In this document: positions 24,020 to 33,443 of the stretch, piece by piece | Position numbering within the stretch: the first letter of the stretch is position 1 | Layout: the number at the start of each line of letters is the position of its first letter | Source: Candidatus Zixiibacteriota bacterium | GTDB lineage: Bacteria > Zixibacteria > MSB-5A5 > GN15 > PGXB01 | Length of the DNA: 45,791 bases | Direction: 5' to 3' | Assembly (NCBI GenBank): GCA_026397505.1 | Contig: JAPLUR010000113.1 | Coordinates: 1 to 45,791 of the forward strand | Position numbers and translations under genes: made by a program | Notes under the pieces: generated by a model | Database searches by the model: none | Told to the model about the DNA's origin: nothing | What the model saw: the letters and a program-made list of their open reading frames with translations, nothing else

Positions 24020-27000
24020 ATGAAAGAGCACGAAAGAATTGCCGGGCTGAAAAAGCGGATCAGGCGCACTCTGAACCGCGAACGGGCGCTCCTCTTTGCC
24101 GCCGGCCTCGCCGGAACGGTCATGGGTTTTCTGGTCGTGATGATTGTCCTTTCCCTGCTGGCCGGGGTGGTAGTCATACCGGTATGGGTTAAGATAATTC
24201 TACTGGCGACATCAGGGTTGGCACTTCTCTATATCTTCTGGCGGTTGGCTTTCTCCCGCCTGTTCCATGGTTCCGCCGAAACAACGGCGCTGAAACTGGA
24301 AAAGAAATTTCCGGACCTGAAAGGACGCCTGATTGCCGCGCTGCAGTTTTCCGAGTCGAAAGAATCGGATCTGGCCGGCTATTCGACCGATTTGATTTAT
24401 GCCACGCTTCTTCAGGCCGAACAGAAAAGCACCGACCTTAATTTTAACGAGATAATTTCGGCTTATCCTTTCTGGCACAATCTGAGGAATCTGGCTCTGA
24501 CCGGCGCGGCGGCCCTGCTGATGCTGCTTCTATTCCCCGGCCTCTTCAGTTTTTCTTACGAGGTTTATTCCCGCCCGACCGAACTTATCATCCCGCCCCT
24601 GGGATATACGCTCAGCACTTATCCGGGCGATTTTACCGCCATCAAGTACCGTGATATCGATATCGGGGCAGTGATAAAAGGGGACAAATTCCCCGATAAG
24701 GCTGTGGTTTATTACCGATTCACCGAGGGAAACTGGCAGAAAACCGAAATCAATCTGATCGGAATCGCACATCATCCTTCATCGTTTGGCGACTCGGCAC
24801 TGATACTCACGACTGTCAAGCAGGCTCGGCGGCCGCTCGAATATTATGTCCGCGCCGGAAGAATTACTACTCCAACCGCTCATATCGAGGTGGTCGATCG
24901 TCCGCGTGTGACCGGGATCAAACTTTCGCTCTTCTACCCCGATTATACCGGCCTTGCCCCGGCGGTCATCGATGAAAACGACGGCAACATTTCCGCTGTC
25001 CTGGGAACACGGGTTACCATGAAAATCGAGACCAATCTCCCTTCTGTCAAAGCCGAGATGTTATTTGAAGATTCCTCCCGCTCGCCTTTTGAGATAAACG
25101 GCCTAACGGCCGAACAATCGTTCCGGGTGGAAAAAGACCGCCGGTATGTAATTCATCTGATGGATAAGCAGAACGAGGTCAACCCCGACCCGATCGAATA
25201 CAAGATTACGGCTATCCCCGACGATTACCCCGTTATCGAGGTAATCCGCCCCGGCGGTGATATGAATCTCAACGAGGATATGATTGTTCCGCTTCTGCTG
25301 CGCATTTCCGATGATTACGGTTTCTCCTCGTTGATTCTGAAGTACAATATCATTTCCGGCGGTAATAAAGGTGAAGAAAAAATCGCCGTGCTTCATTTCT
25401 CCGATCGGATCAAAACCGAGGGTGAAATCGATTTCGCCTGGGATATCGAGCCGCTCTACCTTCAGCCCTCCGATTACGTGCAGTATCATTTCGAGCTGGC
25501 CGATAACGACCGTATCAGCGGCCCGAAGGTGACCGTGTCGCGGCAGTATATCGCCCGTCTCCCCTCTCTGGATGAGATCATTTCGCAGACCGAGCGGGAG
25601 CAGAACCAGAATATCGACCGGGCGGAAGAATCGATGAAGGCGCAGAAGGAACTGGCGGAACGGCTGACAAATATCGCCCGCAAGCTTGAGGAGGAAAAAA
25701 ACAGCGGCGATAAGAAGCTTGCCTGGCAGCACCAGCAGGAGCTTGAGGAAATCGCCAATAAGCAGGGTGATGTAGAGAAACAGGTTCAGGATGCGGCCAA
25801 ACAAATGGAAAATCTGGTCAACAAGATGCAGGAAAATCGCGCCACCAGCCGGGAAGTCCTGGAAAAATTGGTGGAAATTCAGAAGCTGTTCGAGGAGATC
25901 GCCACTCCGGAAATGCGCGAGACAAGGTTGAAATTGATGGAAGCGCTCAAGAAAATGGATCCCAAACAATTGGAACAGGCGCTTAAAGATTTTCAGCTTT
26001 CCCAGCAGGAATTGATGGAGCGGCTGGACCGTACGATCGCCCTTCTTAAGAAAATGAAAATCGAGCAGAAGGTTAATGCTCTGACCGAGATAGCCAGGGA
26101 GCTGGCCGCCAAACAGGAGAAGATGAATCAAAATACCTCGGATTCGGCCGCCGAGAAACTCCCCTCACTTGCTCCCGAAGAAAAGAAAGTGAAAGACCAG
26201 CTTGATGATCTGAAACGCCAGGCTCAGGAATTGCGGCAGATGCTTAAAGAGACCCCTTACAGCAAGGCCCAGGATGCGGATCAATTCTGCAAGGCGGTGG
26301 AGCAGAATGATGCCGGGCAGAATATGGAAAACATGTCTCAGAATCTTTCCGGTAAGAAAAAAGACCCTGCCCTCAATGAAGGCAAGCAGGCCCTTTCCAA
26401 ACTTCTTTCGATGCTCGATTCCATGCAGAAGGGTCAGGCCAGCATGTGTCAGGGGGGCGACAGTGAAATTGCCGGCAAGATGCGCGAGGCGATTGATGAT
26501 ATCAACTACCTTTCCGACAATCAGGAGGTTTTGATCGACCAGGCGGCGATGATTCAGGGTCAATCCGAGGTCCTTCGCGATCTGGCCGCGCAGCAACAGG
26601 TTTTGAAAGAATCGGTGGGCGGGCTGGCCCGAAGAATCGTCGAAATGGGGAAAGAGTCTCCTTTTATCGCCGCGGAATTGGATAATCTTGTCCAGAAGGC
26701 TATGGCCAATATGGACCTTTCGATCGACAAGTTTACCAACCGCTTCGGAGCCGAGGGAGGCACTTATCAGCAGGAGGCGCTCTATAATCTCAACCGGGCG
26801 GCGGTTCGGATGCTTGATGCGCTCGAATCTCAAAAAAATTGCAACAAGGGTGGTTCGTGCAATAAGCCGACCCAGAAACTCAACTCCCTCTGCGACCGTC
26901 AGGATATGCTGAATCGGAAAACCCAGTCGCAGTGCCAGAACCCAAAAGACTTAAGCCCCGGCGACCGTGAAGCAATGCAGCGCCTTGCCGCCGAGCAGGA

Positions 27001-27433
27001 TGGAATCCATAAATCGCTGGAGCAACTCGAGCAGGAATTCGGCGACAGCCGCGAGGTGCTTGGCCGTCTGGACGCCATCTCGAAAGATATGGAAGAGATC
27101 GTCGATCAACTAAGTTCCGGCCCGGTCGGTCAGGAGACATTGGAGCGTCAGCTTAAAGTGTACTCCCGCATGCTCGATGCCGCCCGCACCATGCAAAGAA
27201 AGGATTTCACCGAACAGCGCAAAGCTGAGACCGGAAAAGATATTCTGCGCAATTCGCCGCCGGCTCTATCGGGCGATCAGCTTCAGGGCGGACTTAAGGT
27301 TGAGGATAAATTGCGGCAATTTCTCGATGAAAGCTATCCCCCCGAATATGAACAGCATATAAAAGCCTATTTTAAGGCCCTCCTCGAGAAAACCGAATCC
27401 GCTCCGGCCACCCCAGATTATGAAAATAAGTAA
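24020..27433 (+). CDS. DUF4175-like membrane protein with long coiled coil
   Basis: 1137 residues. Two N-terminal membrane helices (about 24-46 and 52-74), a short linker, a third helix (about 153-175), then extracytoplasmic beta-rich domains (about 185-520) and a very long Gln/Glu/Lys-rich coiled-coil region (about 520-1100; e.g. LARKLEEEKNSGDKK-type heptads). A cysteine-bearing stretch (about 885-975: FCKAV earlier, then NCNKGGSCNKPTQ, SLCDRQ, SQCQNP) is unusual for the coiled coil. The layout matches DUF4175-type proteins encoded beside DUF4159 genes. Its role is unknown; a periplasm-spanning scaffold is plausible. AAGGA precedes the ATG. Its 3' end overlaps the TPR gene by 14 bases, so the two are probably translationally coupled. 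Confidence 0.8.
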   Translation: MKEHERIAGLKKRIRRTLNRERALLFAAGLAGTVMGFLVVMIVLSLLAGVVVIPVWVKIILLATSGLALLYIFWRLAFSRLFHGSAETTALKLEKKFPDLKGRLIAALQFSESKESDLAGYSTDLIYATLLQAEQKSTDLNFNEIISAYPFWHNLRNLALTGAAALLMLLLFPGLFSFSYEVYSRPTELIIPPLGYTLSTYPGDFTAIKYRDIDIGAVIKGDKFPDKAVVYYRFTEGNWQKTEINLIGIAHHPSSFGDSALILTTVKQARRPLEYYVRAGRITTPTAHIEVVDRPRVTGIKLSLFYPDYTGLAPAVIDENDGNISAVLGTRVTMKIETNLPSVKAEMLFEDSSRSPFEINGLTAEQSFRVEKDRRYVIHLMDKQNEVNPDPIEYKITAIPDDYPVIEVIRPGGDMNLNEDMIVPLLLRISDDYGFSSLILKYNIISGGNKGEEKIAVLHFSDRIKTEGEIDFAWDIEPLYLQPSDYVQYHFELADNDRISGPKVTVSRQYIARLPSLDEIISQTEREQNQNIDRAEESMKAQKELAERLTNIARKLEEEKNSGDKKLAWQHQQELEEIANKQGDVEKQVQDAAKQMENLVNKMQENRATSREVLEKLVEIQKLFEEIATPEMRETRLKLMEALKKMDPKQLEQALKDFQLSQQELMERLDRTIALLKKMKIEQKVNALTEIARELAAKQEKMNQNTSDSAAEKLPSLAPEEKKVKDQLDDLKRQAQELRQMLKETPYSKAQDADQFCKAVEQNDAGQNMENMSQNLSGKKKDPALNEGKQALSKLLSMLDSMQKGQASMCQGGDSEIAGKMREAIDDINYLSDNQEVLIDQAAMIQGQSEVLRDLAAQQQVLKESVGGLARRIVEMGKESPFIAAELDNLVQKAMANMDLSIDKFTNRFGAEGGTYQQEALYNLNRAAVRMLDALESQKNCNKGGSCNKPTQKLNSLCDRQDMLNRKTQSQCQNPKDLSPGDREAMQRLAAEQDGIHKSLEQLEQEFGDSREVLGRLDAISKDMEEIVDQLSSGPVGQETLERQLKVYSRMLDAARTMQRKDFTEQRKAETGKDILRNSPPALSGDQLQGGLKVEDKLRQFLDESYPPEYEQHIKAYFKALLEKTESAPATPDYENK

Positions 27434-29276
27434 AGCAATTCTATTTCTTTTGGGAATATGGGTCGCTCTGGGCGTACCGATTGTGGCGGCTCAGTCGGAG
27501 CCGATGCAACCTCCTACCCGCATCCTCCCCGGCGACAGCCAATCGGTCATTTCCGGCCGGGATGGCCGGCTGGCCGTAGTTCGGCAGCTTATCGCGCAGG
27601 GGGCTTATATCAGCGCCATTAATCTGCTCGAAACTTACTACGCCGAGGAGCCGGATAACGAAACCCTGGTCGATCTCATGTTGAACTGCTATGGGGCGCT
27701 CAAAGACAATGCCAGAGCGGAAGCTTTATTGCGCGACCGATTAGCCCGAAAACCATCGGATTATAGAAATCAATATCTGTTGCTTGATCTCTATCTCCGG
27801 ATGGGCGCCGACTCCCTTATTGACGAACAAGTCAGGGAGACGGAACGGCTTTTCCCCGACAATCCTGATATCGTTTACTCCACGTTGCATCTACTCATCA
27901 ACTACGGCGAAGGGGACCGGGCCTTGAAATTGATTCAGGAAAAACGAAAGGAATTCAAAAATAATAACCTTTTTGGCCTTGAGATGGCCTCCCTACTGGA
28001 GATGAAGGGGGCCTATTATGATGCTGTTCTGGAATGTTTCCGGGGACTGGGAAACGATACCGCCAAGGCACGGGATGTTGACCGCAAGATTGCCGGGATG
28101 ATCCGGTTACAGGGGGCACCGCCGGAAGTGATTCGGGGGCTAAAGACGGTTCTCGATTCCGTGCCGAATAAAATTCCGGCCCTGAGGATGCTCAATGAGG
28201 CTTATATAAAGAATAATCAGTATGCCGAGGCCTACAATGTCACGATCCTTCTTGATTCGCTCACACAGAGCGACGGGCGCGAGCTTTTTATATACCTGCG
28301 GCAATGCCGCGAAAGAAAATTGTATGAACAGGTGCTGAAAACGGCGGAATATATCGACCGCAAGTATGCCTCCAATTGGTCACTATCGGAATATAAATTC
28401 TACTATGCCGAGGCGCTGGCCGGGGTGGGACGCTTTCCGCAGGCGATTGCCCAATATAAAGAGATCGCTGCCAGGTACCCGCAACCCAGAGATCAGGCCG
28501 AAGCGATGTTGGAGACGGGAAATATCTATCGCTATAACCTTCGCCAATACGATTCGGCCCGCGTCTATTATCGGATCGTCTCCTCGGCTTTTGCCTTTTC
28601 CTCTTATAATGTTCGGGCTGCCCTGGAAATGGCCAAAATGCTCCTGGTAGAGGGAAAGCTCGATTCGGCGGAAGCCGCTTTCCTGAATCTGCAGCGAGAA
28701 CGGATCAAAACAGAAGAGAGGGAATTCGCCGACTATGCCGTGGCCATGATCCTGCTCTTTCGGCATCAGTTCGATGAGGCAAATATCGCTTTCAGGAAAG
28801 TTATTGAAACCTATCCTCGCGGTTTCTATGTCAATGATGCTCTGGTCAACAGCCTGATTATTGGTGAGGCATCGGGTTCCGCCCCCGATGTGCTGACCCC
28901 TTATGCCGAGGCCCTCTTTTTCGAAAATCGTTTGATGCCCGATTCGGTCGAAAACCGCCTTCAGGCAATAGTTGCCGTTGGGGAATCCCCTCTTTCCGGC
29001 CCGGCAATTTACAAACTCGCCCAATTCTATATCGGACAGGGGGATACACTAAGGGCGCTTGGGACGATCGATGAAGCCGAGAAGCTGTACCCCCAGAACT
29101 ACTTCTTTCCCTATTGTTTGAAGCTCAAAGGAGATATCTTTTTCGGCAAAATAGACGGCAAAAAGCAGGCGGCCGAAATCTATAAAACGCTTCTGGAGAA
29201 ATTCGGCAACTACCCCTTTGTGGGCGAAGTGCGATTGAAACTCCAGGAGTTGGAAGGGTATCGCCTTCCGGGATAA
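27420..29276 (+). CDS. Secreted TPR-repeat protein
   Basis: 618 residues. N-terminal signal peptide (about 1-24, GVPIVAAQS), then helical tetratricopeptide-type repeats across about 45-600 (e.g. LIAQGAYISAINLLETYYAE; FRKVIETYPRGFYVNDAL; YKTLLEKFGNYPF near the end). It probably acts in the periplasm as a protein-binding scaffold together with the DUF4159 and DUF4175 proteins. The start lies inside the end of the preceding gene, giving tight coupling. No enzymatic motif is seen. Confidence 0.85.
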   Translation: MKISKAILFLLGIWVALGVPIVAAQSEPMQPPTRILPGDSQSVISGRDGRLAVVRQLIAQGAYISAINLLETYYAEEPDNETLVDLMLNCYGALKDNARAEALLRDRLARKPSDYRNQYLLLDLYLRMGADSLIDEQVRETERLFPDNPDIVYSTLHLLINYGEGDRALKLIQEKRKEFKNNNLFGLEMASLLEMKGAYYDAVLECFRGLGNDTAKARDVDRKIAGMIRLQGAPPEVIRGLKTVLDSVPNKIPALRMLNEAYIKNNQYAEAYNVTILLDSLTQSDGRELFIYLRQCRERKLYEQVLKTAEYIDRKYASNWSLSEYKFYYAEALAGVGRFPQAIAQYKEIAARYPQPRDQAEAMLETGNIYRYNLRQYDSARVYYRIVSSAFAFSSYNVRAALEMAKMLLVEGKLDSAEAAFLNLQRERIKTEEREFADYAVAMILLFRHQFDEANIAFRKVIETYPRGFYVNDALVNSLIIGEASGSAPDVLTPYAEALFFENRLMPDSVENRLQAIVAVGESPLSGPAIYKLAQFYIGQGDTLRALGTIDEAEKLYPQNYFFPYCLKLKGDIFFGKIDGKKQAAEIYKTLLEKFGNYPFVGEVRLKLQELEGYRLPG

Positions 29277-29279
29277 CGA

Positions 29280-29531
29280 TTAATATTCAGCCGGCGTTTT
29301 CTCCCGCTCTGTTTTGATAGCCCGCAACTCTGATTCCAGACTCCCAATTCGATTTTCGTAGCTTTCGATCTTTCGCGCTTTCATCTTGGTGGTTGTCCTG
29401 ACCAGGAGACCAAGCGAAATAAACATAAAAAGGACCGAATTGATTTGCCGGAAAATCTCTCCATAATTGAAAAGAGAATCCAGGAAGGCGGCTATGCCCA
29501 AGAGAAACAACATTGTACACCAGATAAACAT
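29280..29531 (-). CDS. Small membrane protein with C-terminal coiled coil, unknown function
   Basis: 83 residues: two hydrophobic segments (about 3-20 and 28-45) and a charged helical tail (KARKIESYENRIGSLESELR) likely to form a coiled coil. GGAGG lies five bases before the ATG at 29531, so this frame rather than the overlapping one (29287-29520) is real. It ends three bases from the convergent TPR gene. A weak TTCACA-17-TTTATC pair precedes it. No family is recognised; the shape recalls small subunit or regulator membrane proteins. Confidence 0.7.
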   Translation of the reverse strand: MFIWCTMLFLLGIAAFLDSLFNYGEIFRQINSVLFMFISLGLLVRTTTKMKARKIESYENRIGSLESELRAIKTEREKTPAEY

Positions 29532-29609
29532 ATTACCTCCAATAAACCTATCTCCCGGGGGATAAACAGGTTCAGAAAAATGTTGTGAATTCTGTTATTC
29601 TTCTTATAT

Positions 29610-29639
29610 TTGTGCCAATATTTTCAGAATTTGTATAAT
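29610..29639 (+). promoter_or_regulatory. Putative promoter of the DUF2723 gene
   Basis: TTGTGC (29610-29615), 18 bases, consensus TATAAT (29634-29639), about 54 bases before the start codon. Confidence 0.5.
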
Positions 29640-29692
29640 TTTCAGGCTCTTCCTGTATATCGGAAGGTCTGTCTTGAGCTTTAGGAGGAAGA

Positions 29693-32437
29693 TTGGAGAT
29701 TAAACGATACTTGCCCGGAGAAGGTTTTGACCGGACCAACGCCATCATTGCCGGTCTGGTCTTCCTTTTCAGTTTTGTCATTTATAGAATGACAGTTGCG
29801 CCGACTCTTTCTTTCTGGGACTGCGGGGAATTTATCGCCTGCGCTTATACTCTGGGCGTCCCGCATCCTCCGGGTTGGCCGCTATTTGTCGTTCTGGGGA
29901 GAGTAATCTCTGTCCTCCCTATTGCCGCCGATATCTCTTTCCGCATAAACATGCTTTCCGTGATAGGCTCCGCCTTTGTCGCTTTCTTCGGCTATCTGTC
30001 GGTGGTTCGGATGATAAAATATTGGTATGCCAATACCGAATTTGACGGCTGGAAGCGCGTCATTGCTTACCTCGGTGGCACCATTGGCGCTTTTTTTATG
30101 GCCTTCTCTGCCTCGCACTGGGGCAATGCCGTGGAGGCCGAGGTCTTTGGCATCTCGATGATGCTGATGACGATGATTCTATGGTTGCTGCTTTTATATT
30201 ATGAACATCGCGACACGCCCAAAGGAAATCGAATAATAATTTTGGCCTGCTATCTGGGCATGCTCAGCGTGGCCGCCCATCTGGCCACTTTTCTGATCAT
30301 CCCGGTGGCGGCGATTTTCTTTATCCTCAAAAAAGATGCCCCGCCCAGAGCCTGGGTGGCCCTTTGTGCCTTTTTTGTGGCCGAATTGCTGGCCATTATC
30401 ATGGTCTCCAATGGGCGCGGCGGATTCCCGGCCTTCATTGCCCTTTCGATCATATTCCTGACCATCGTGGCAATCATGGTTTACCGTCATATCAACTGGC
30501 CGATCCTGATCGGTATCGCCGCCTTCTCCATGATTATGATCGGATTCTACGAGTTCCTTTTTGGAATAATCGGCGGTTCACTCGTGCTTTTGCTGGCCGC
30601 TTATTTCTTCCGCCAATCGGAATGGCGAACCGGTATCATAATTATTCTTGTGGCCGTGATTGGTTTTTCTTTCCATCTGCTCATTCCCATCCGTTCCGCG
30701 CTCGACCCGGAAATCGATATGAATAAAACCTCCCGGAGCTTTAAGTCCTTTGTCGATTTCCTGGACCGCAAGCAGTACGGCCGACAATCGATGGTGGACC
30801 GCATGTTCGAACGGCGCGGCACCTGGTCGCATCAATTCGGACGGCATGCCAATATGGGCTTCTGGAGCTATTTCGAAGACCAGTACAGCAATCCCAAAGT
30901 CTTCGGCCTGCTTTTCCTGATGGGACTTTTCGGAGTCGTTTTCATGATCCGGAAGAAAATGGAGATCGGCCTGCCGTTTCTGATCTTCCTTCTCCTGGCG
31001 ACGGTGGGGTTGGTTCTTTACATGAACTTCGCCGACGGTATCAAATACAATGAGCGGACAGGTGATGCCTATCTTGAGGTGAGAAACCGGGATTATTTCT
31101 TCACCCCGGCCTTCATCTATTTTGGCCTCGCCATCGGGATAGGGGCCGCCGCCCTGATGGAATGGGTACGTGCCAAAACCGCAAGCGCCCGGCCGGCGGC
31201 CTATCAAAGACCGGCCATGCTGGCCATGTCGCTGATGATCTTCCTCCCTTCGCTGGCTCTGGCGCATAACTATTTCACGAACGACCGTTCCCGAAATTAT
31301 TACCCTTACATTTACGCTTATAATATTCTCCAGACATGCGAAAAGGACGCCATACTCTTCACATCCGGTGATAACGATACTTTCCCCTTATGGTGCGTAC
31401 AAGCGGTGTATGGCCTCCGTAAAGACGTTCATGTGGTCAATCTTTCCCTTTTCAATACCGACTGGTACGTGGCCCAAATGAAAGATCACGGGGTGCCGTT
31501 ATCGCTCACGGACGACCAGATATACTGGTATCCTTTTGACTACGATGGCGAGGAGATCATGCGGCCGAAAGAGACGTTCTATGACCGTCCGCGGAAACGG
31601 AAAACCTATTTGATTCCTCTCCCCTATGAGGGAAGAGTGATGAAACTTCAGGACATGCTGATGGATGACGTGGTCCTGACCAACAACTGGAAAAACCCCG
31701 TTTATTTCTCCTCGGAGCCGTATGCCGAATCGCCGCTCAAGCTGCGCGACCTGTCGATTGCCGACGGTATGCTTTATAAGATGGTGAAAAATCCGCCGGG
31801 GCGCAAAATTGACGTCGAAAGCGGCCATCGGCTGTTCACCGAAGTCTATAAATATGACGGCCTGAATGATCCCACCATATTTCGGGATGAAAACGCCTCG
31901 GGAGTCATGCTCACGCTGGGATTCAATGCTCTGAGAATATATGATGAATTCCAGAGAACCGGGCAGAAAGAAAGGGGTCTGGAGATGCTTCATTTCATTG
32001 TCGATAAATACCCCGAATTTTTCCAGGCTTATGTCACCCTTTCCCAGGAATATAAGAAGGATGGCGATACGGCTAAAGCCGACAGCGTCCTCGCCGGTAT
32101 GGAGCGGACACTGGCCGATTTGCACCGGAGAAATCCATCCAGCCTCTTTTACATCCAGGATCTGGGGCTGGCGAAATATTATCGCGGCGATGTTGAGGGC
32201 GGGTTGGCCCTGCTGTGGGAGGCTTTCGATGCCAATCCCAACAGCGCCTATGCCTATCGCAAGTTAATGCAGGTTCTCTTTGATACCAAGCGATCTTCGG
32301 AGATAATCAAGGCCACACAGATGTACGCCGCTTATAAGATTAATCTGAGCGATCCCCTGGTACGGTCGGTTCTGGATATGTCCCAGCCGCCCGCTCCACA
32401 GGGAGCACCGGGCGGTGAAATACCCACCGGGCCTTAA
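29693..32437 (+). CDS. DUF2723 membrane protein (GT-C glycosyltransferase-like) with C-terminal TPR-like region
   Basis: 914 residues. About 10-13 membrane helices span residues 18-530. The first extracytoplasmic loop holds SFWDCGEFIACAYTLGVPHP, the hallmark of DUF2723, with acidic residues placed like the catalytic loop of protein O-mannosyltransferase-type GT-C enzymes. The soluble C-terminal part (about 540-900) includes DNDTFPLW and YFSSEPYAES stretches and ends in helical TPR-like repeats (AYRKLMQVLFDTKRSSE). Function by analogy: transfer of a lipid-linked sugar to proteins or glycans outside the membrane; this is not proven. The start is a TTG, chosen because AGGAGG lies four bases ahead and no ATG is suitably placed. 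A promoter and a terminator enclose it. Confidence 0.85.
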   Translation: MEIKRYLPGEGFDRTNAIIAGLVFLFSFVIYRMTVAPTLSFWDCGEFIACAYTLGVPHPPGWPLFVVLGRVISVLPIAADISFRINMLSVIGSAFVAFFGYLSVVRMIKYWYANTEFDGWKRVIAYLGGTIGAFFMAFSASHWGNAVEAEVFGISMMLMTMILWLLLLYYEHRDTPKGNRIIILACYLGMLSVAAHLATFLIIPVAAIFFILKKDAPPRAWVALCAFFVAELLAIIMVSNGRGGFPAFIALSIIFLTIVAIMVYRHINWPILIGIAAFSMIMIGFYEFLFGIIGGSLVLLLAAYFFRQSEWRTGIIIILVAVIGFSFHLLIPIRSALDPEIDMNKTSRSFKSFVDFLDRKQYGRQSMVDRMFERRGTWSHQFGRHANMGFWSYFEDQYSNPKVFGLLFLMGLFGVVFMIRKKMEIGLPFLIFLLLATVGLVLYMNFADGIKYNERTGDAYLEVRNRDYFFTPAFIYFGLAIGIGAAALMEWVRAKTASARPAAYQRPAMLAMSLMIFLPSLALAHNYFTNDRSRNYYPYIYAYNILQTCEKDAILFTSGDNDTFPLWCVQAVYGLRKDVHVVNLSLFNTDWYVAQMKDHGVPLSLTDDQIYWYPFDYDGEEIMRPKETFYDRPRKRKTYLIPLPYEGRVMKLQDMLMDDVVLTNNWKNPVYFSSEPYAESPLKLRDLSIADGMLYKMVKNPPGRKIDVESGHRLFTEVYKYDGLNDPTIFRDENASGVMLTLGFNALRIYDEFQRTGQKERGLEMLHFIVDKYPEFFQAYVTLSQEYKKDGDTAKADSVLAGMERTLADLHRRNPSSLFYIQDLGLAKYYRGDVEGGLALLWEAFDANPNSAYAYRKLMQVLFDTKRSSEIIKATQMYAAYKINLSDPLVRSVLDMSQPPAPQGAPGGEIPTGP

Positions 32438-32458
32438 GAACCCGGGCATATCTCTTTC

Positions 32459-32498
32459 AATCCCGGTGACGATGGAAATGAATATCGCCACCGGGATT
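32459..32498 (+). terminator. Intrinsic terminator of the DUF2723 gene
   Basis: AATCCCGGTG (32459-32468) pairs perfectly with CACCGGGATT (32489-32498) and is followed by CTTTTAT. The 20-base loop can pair partly inside. Confidence 0.8.
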
Positions 32499-32543
32499 CT
32501 TTTATGAATGCGCGAGTTCCCCAAGGCGCCGCACAATAATGGA

Positions 32544-32572
32544 TTGACATTAACCGCCCGGCACGGTTAATT
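32544..32572 (+). promoter_or_regulatory. Promoter placed for a leaderless EamA transcript
   Basis: TTGACA (32544-32549), 17 bases, TTAATT (32567-32572). The ATG at 32580 is the eighth base after the -10 box, where transcription should begin. Confidence 0.6.
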
Positions 32573-32579
32573 CCTCGGC

Positions 32580-33443
32580 ATGGCAATTCTGATATATACG
32601 CTTCTCTGTCTTATCTGGGGTTCAACCTGGATGGCCATAAAGGTCGGATTGGAGGATTCTCCGCCGCTCTGGTCGGCCGGGCTCCGTTTTGTGATTGCCG
32701 GCCTGATGGTTCTTGTAATCAGCCGGTTTCGAAGCGCCAAATTCCCCCGCTCCTGGAAAGAATTAGGGAAAGTGGCCATACCCGGCATATTCATGTATGG
32801 TCTCAGTTATATGCTTGTCTATCGGTCGGAGGTTTACATCGATTCGGCTCTGACGGCCGTTCTCTTTGCTTCCTTTCCCTTTTTTGTGGCCGGCATTTCT
32901 CATTTCATGCTGCGCGAGGAATCTCTCAACCTTTGGGGATGGGTCGGTCTGGTAATCGGCTTTCTGGGTACCGCCGTTGTCTCCTACGACTCTCTGCTCC
33001 AGTCCAGATTTGTTTTTCTGGGAACACTGCTTGTCCTTCTGGCCGCAGCCGCCTCGGCCTACGGGACAGTTTACATTCGCGCCCGTCTCAAGGAATATGA
33101 TATTGCCGTCATGGCCTCCATCCAGATGATTCTGGGCGCTCTTATTATTGTTTTGACTGCTTTCATTTTCGAGCCGCTGAATGCTTTCCGGATAACTTTC
33201 AAATCGGTCACCGCCTTGTTTTATCTTGCCGTATTCGGCACCGTCGTGGCTTTTCTCGGATACTACTGGCTGCTGAAAAGACTGCGCGCTATTATTGTCT
33301 CCCAGATCGGATTCATAACTCCGATCATTGCACTTATCCTGGGATATTTCTTCATGTCCGAGAGATTATCATTTCGGGCCGGGATTGGATCGCTTCTAAT
33401 TCTGGCCGGGGTCTTTCTGGTTGTCAGAAGAGGGAGCAAATGA
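32580..33443 (+). CDS. EamA/DMT-family transporter
   Basis: 287 residues with ten predicted membrane helices arranged as two EamA repeats (about 3-135 and 148-283). Family signatures are visible: LIWGSTWMAIKVGLEDSPP at the start, GTVVAFLGYYWLLKRL in the second repeat and the closing AGVFLVVRRG. Drug/metabolite transporters of this type export amino acids, nucleotides or other metabolites across the inner membrane; the substrate is unknown. No Shine-Dalgarno sequence precedes the ATG; the promoter position suggests leaderless translation. The last four bases (ATGA) overlap the next gene. Confidence 0.9.
   Translation: MAILIYTLLCLIWGSTWMAIKVGLEDSPPLWSAGLRFVIAGLMVLVISRFRSAKFPRSWKELGKVAIPGIFMYGLSYMLVYRSEVYIDSALTAVLFASFPFFVAGISHFMLREESLNLWGWVGLVIGFLGTAVVSYDSLLQSRFVFLGTLLVLLAAAASAYGTVYIRARLKEYDIAVMASIQMILGALIIVLTAFIFEPLNAFRITFKSVTALFYLAVFGTVVAFLGYYWLLKRLRAIIVSQIGFITPIIALILGYFFMSERLSFRAGIGSLLILAGVFLVVRRGSK

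Noticed and set aside
25103-26131. 342-residue minus-strand frame
   Set aside because: Leucine-rich shadow of the Glu/Lys/Gln coiled coil of the DUF4175-like gene.
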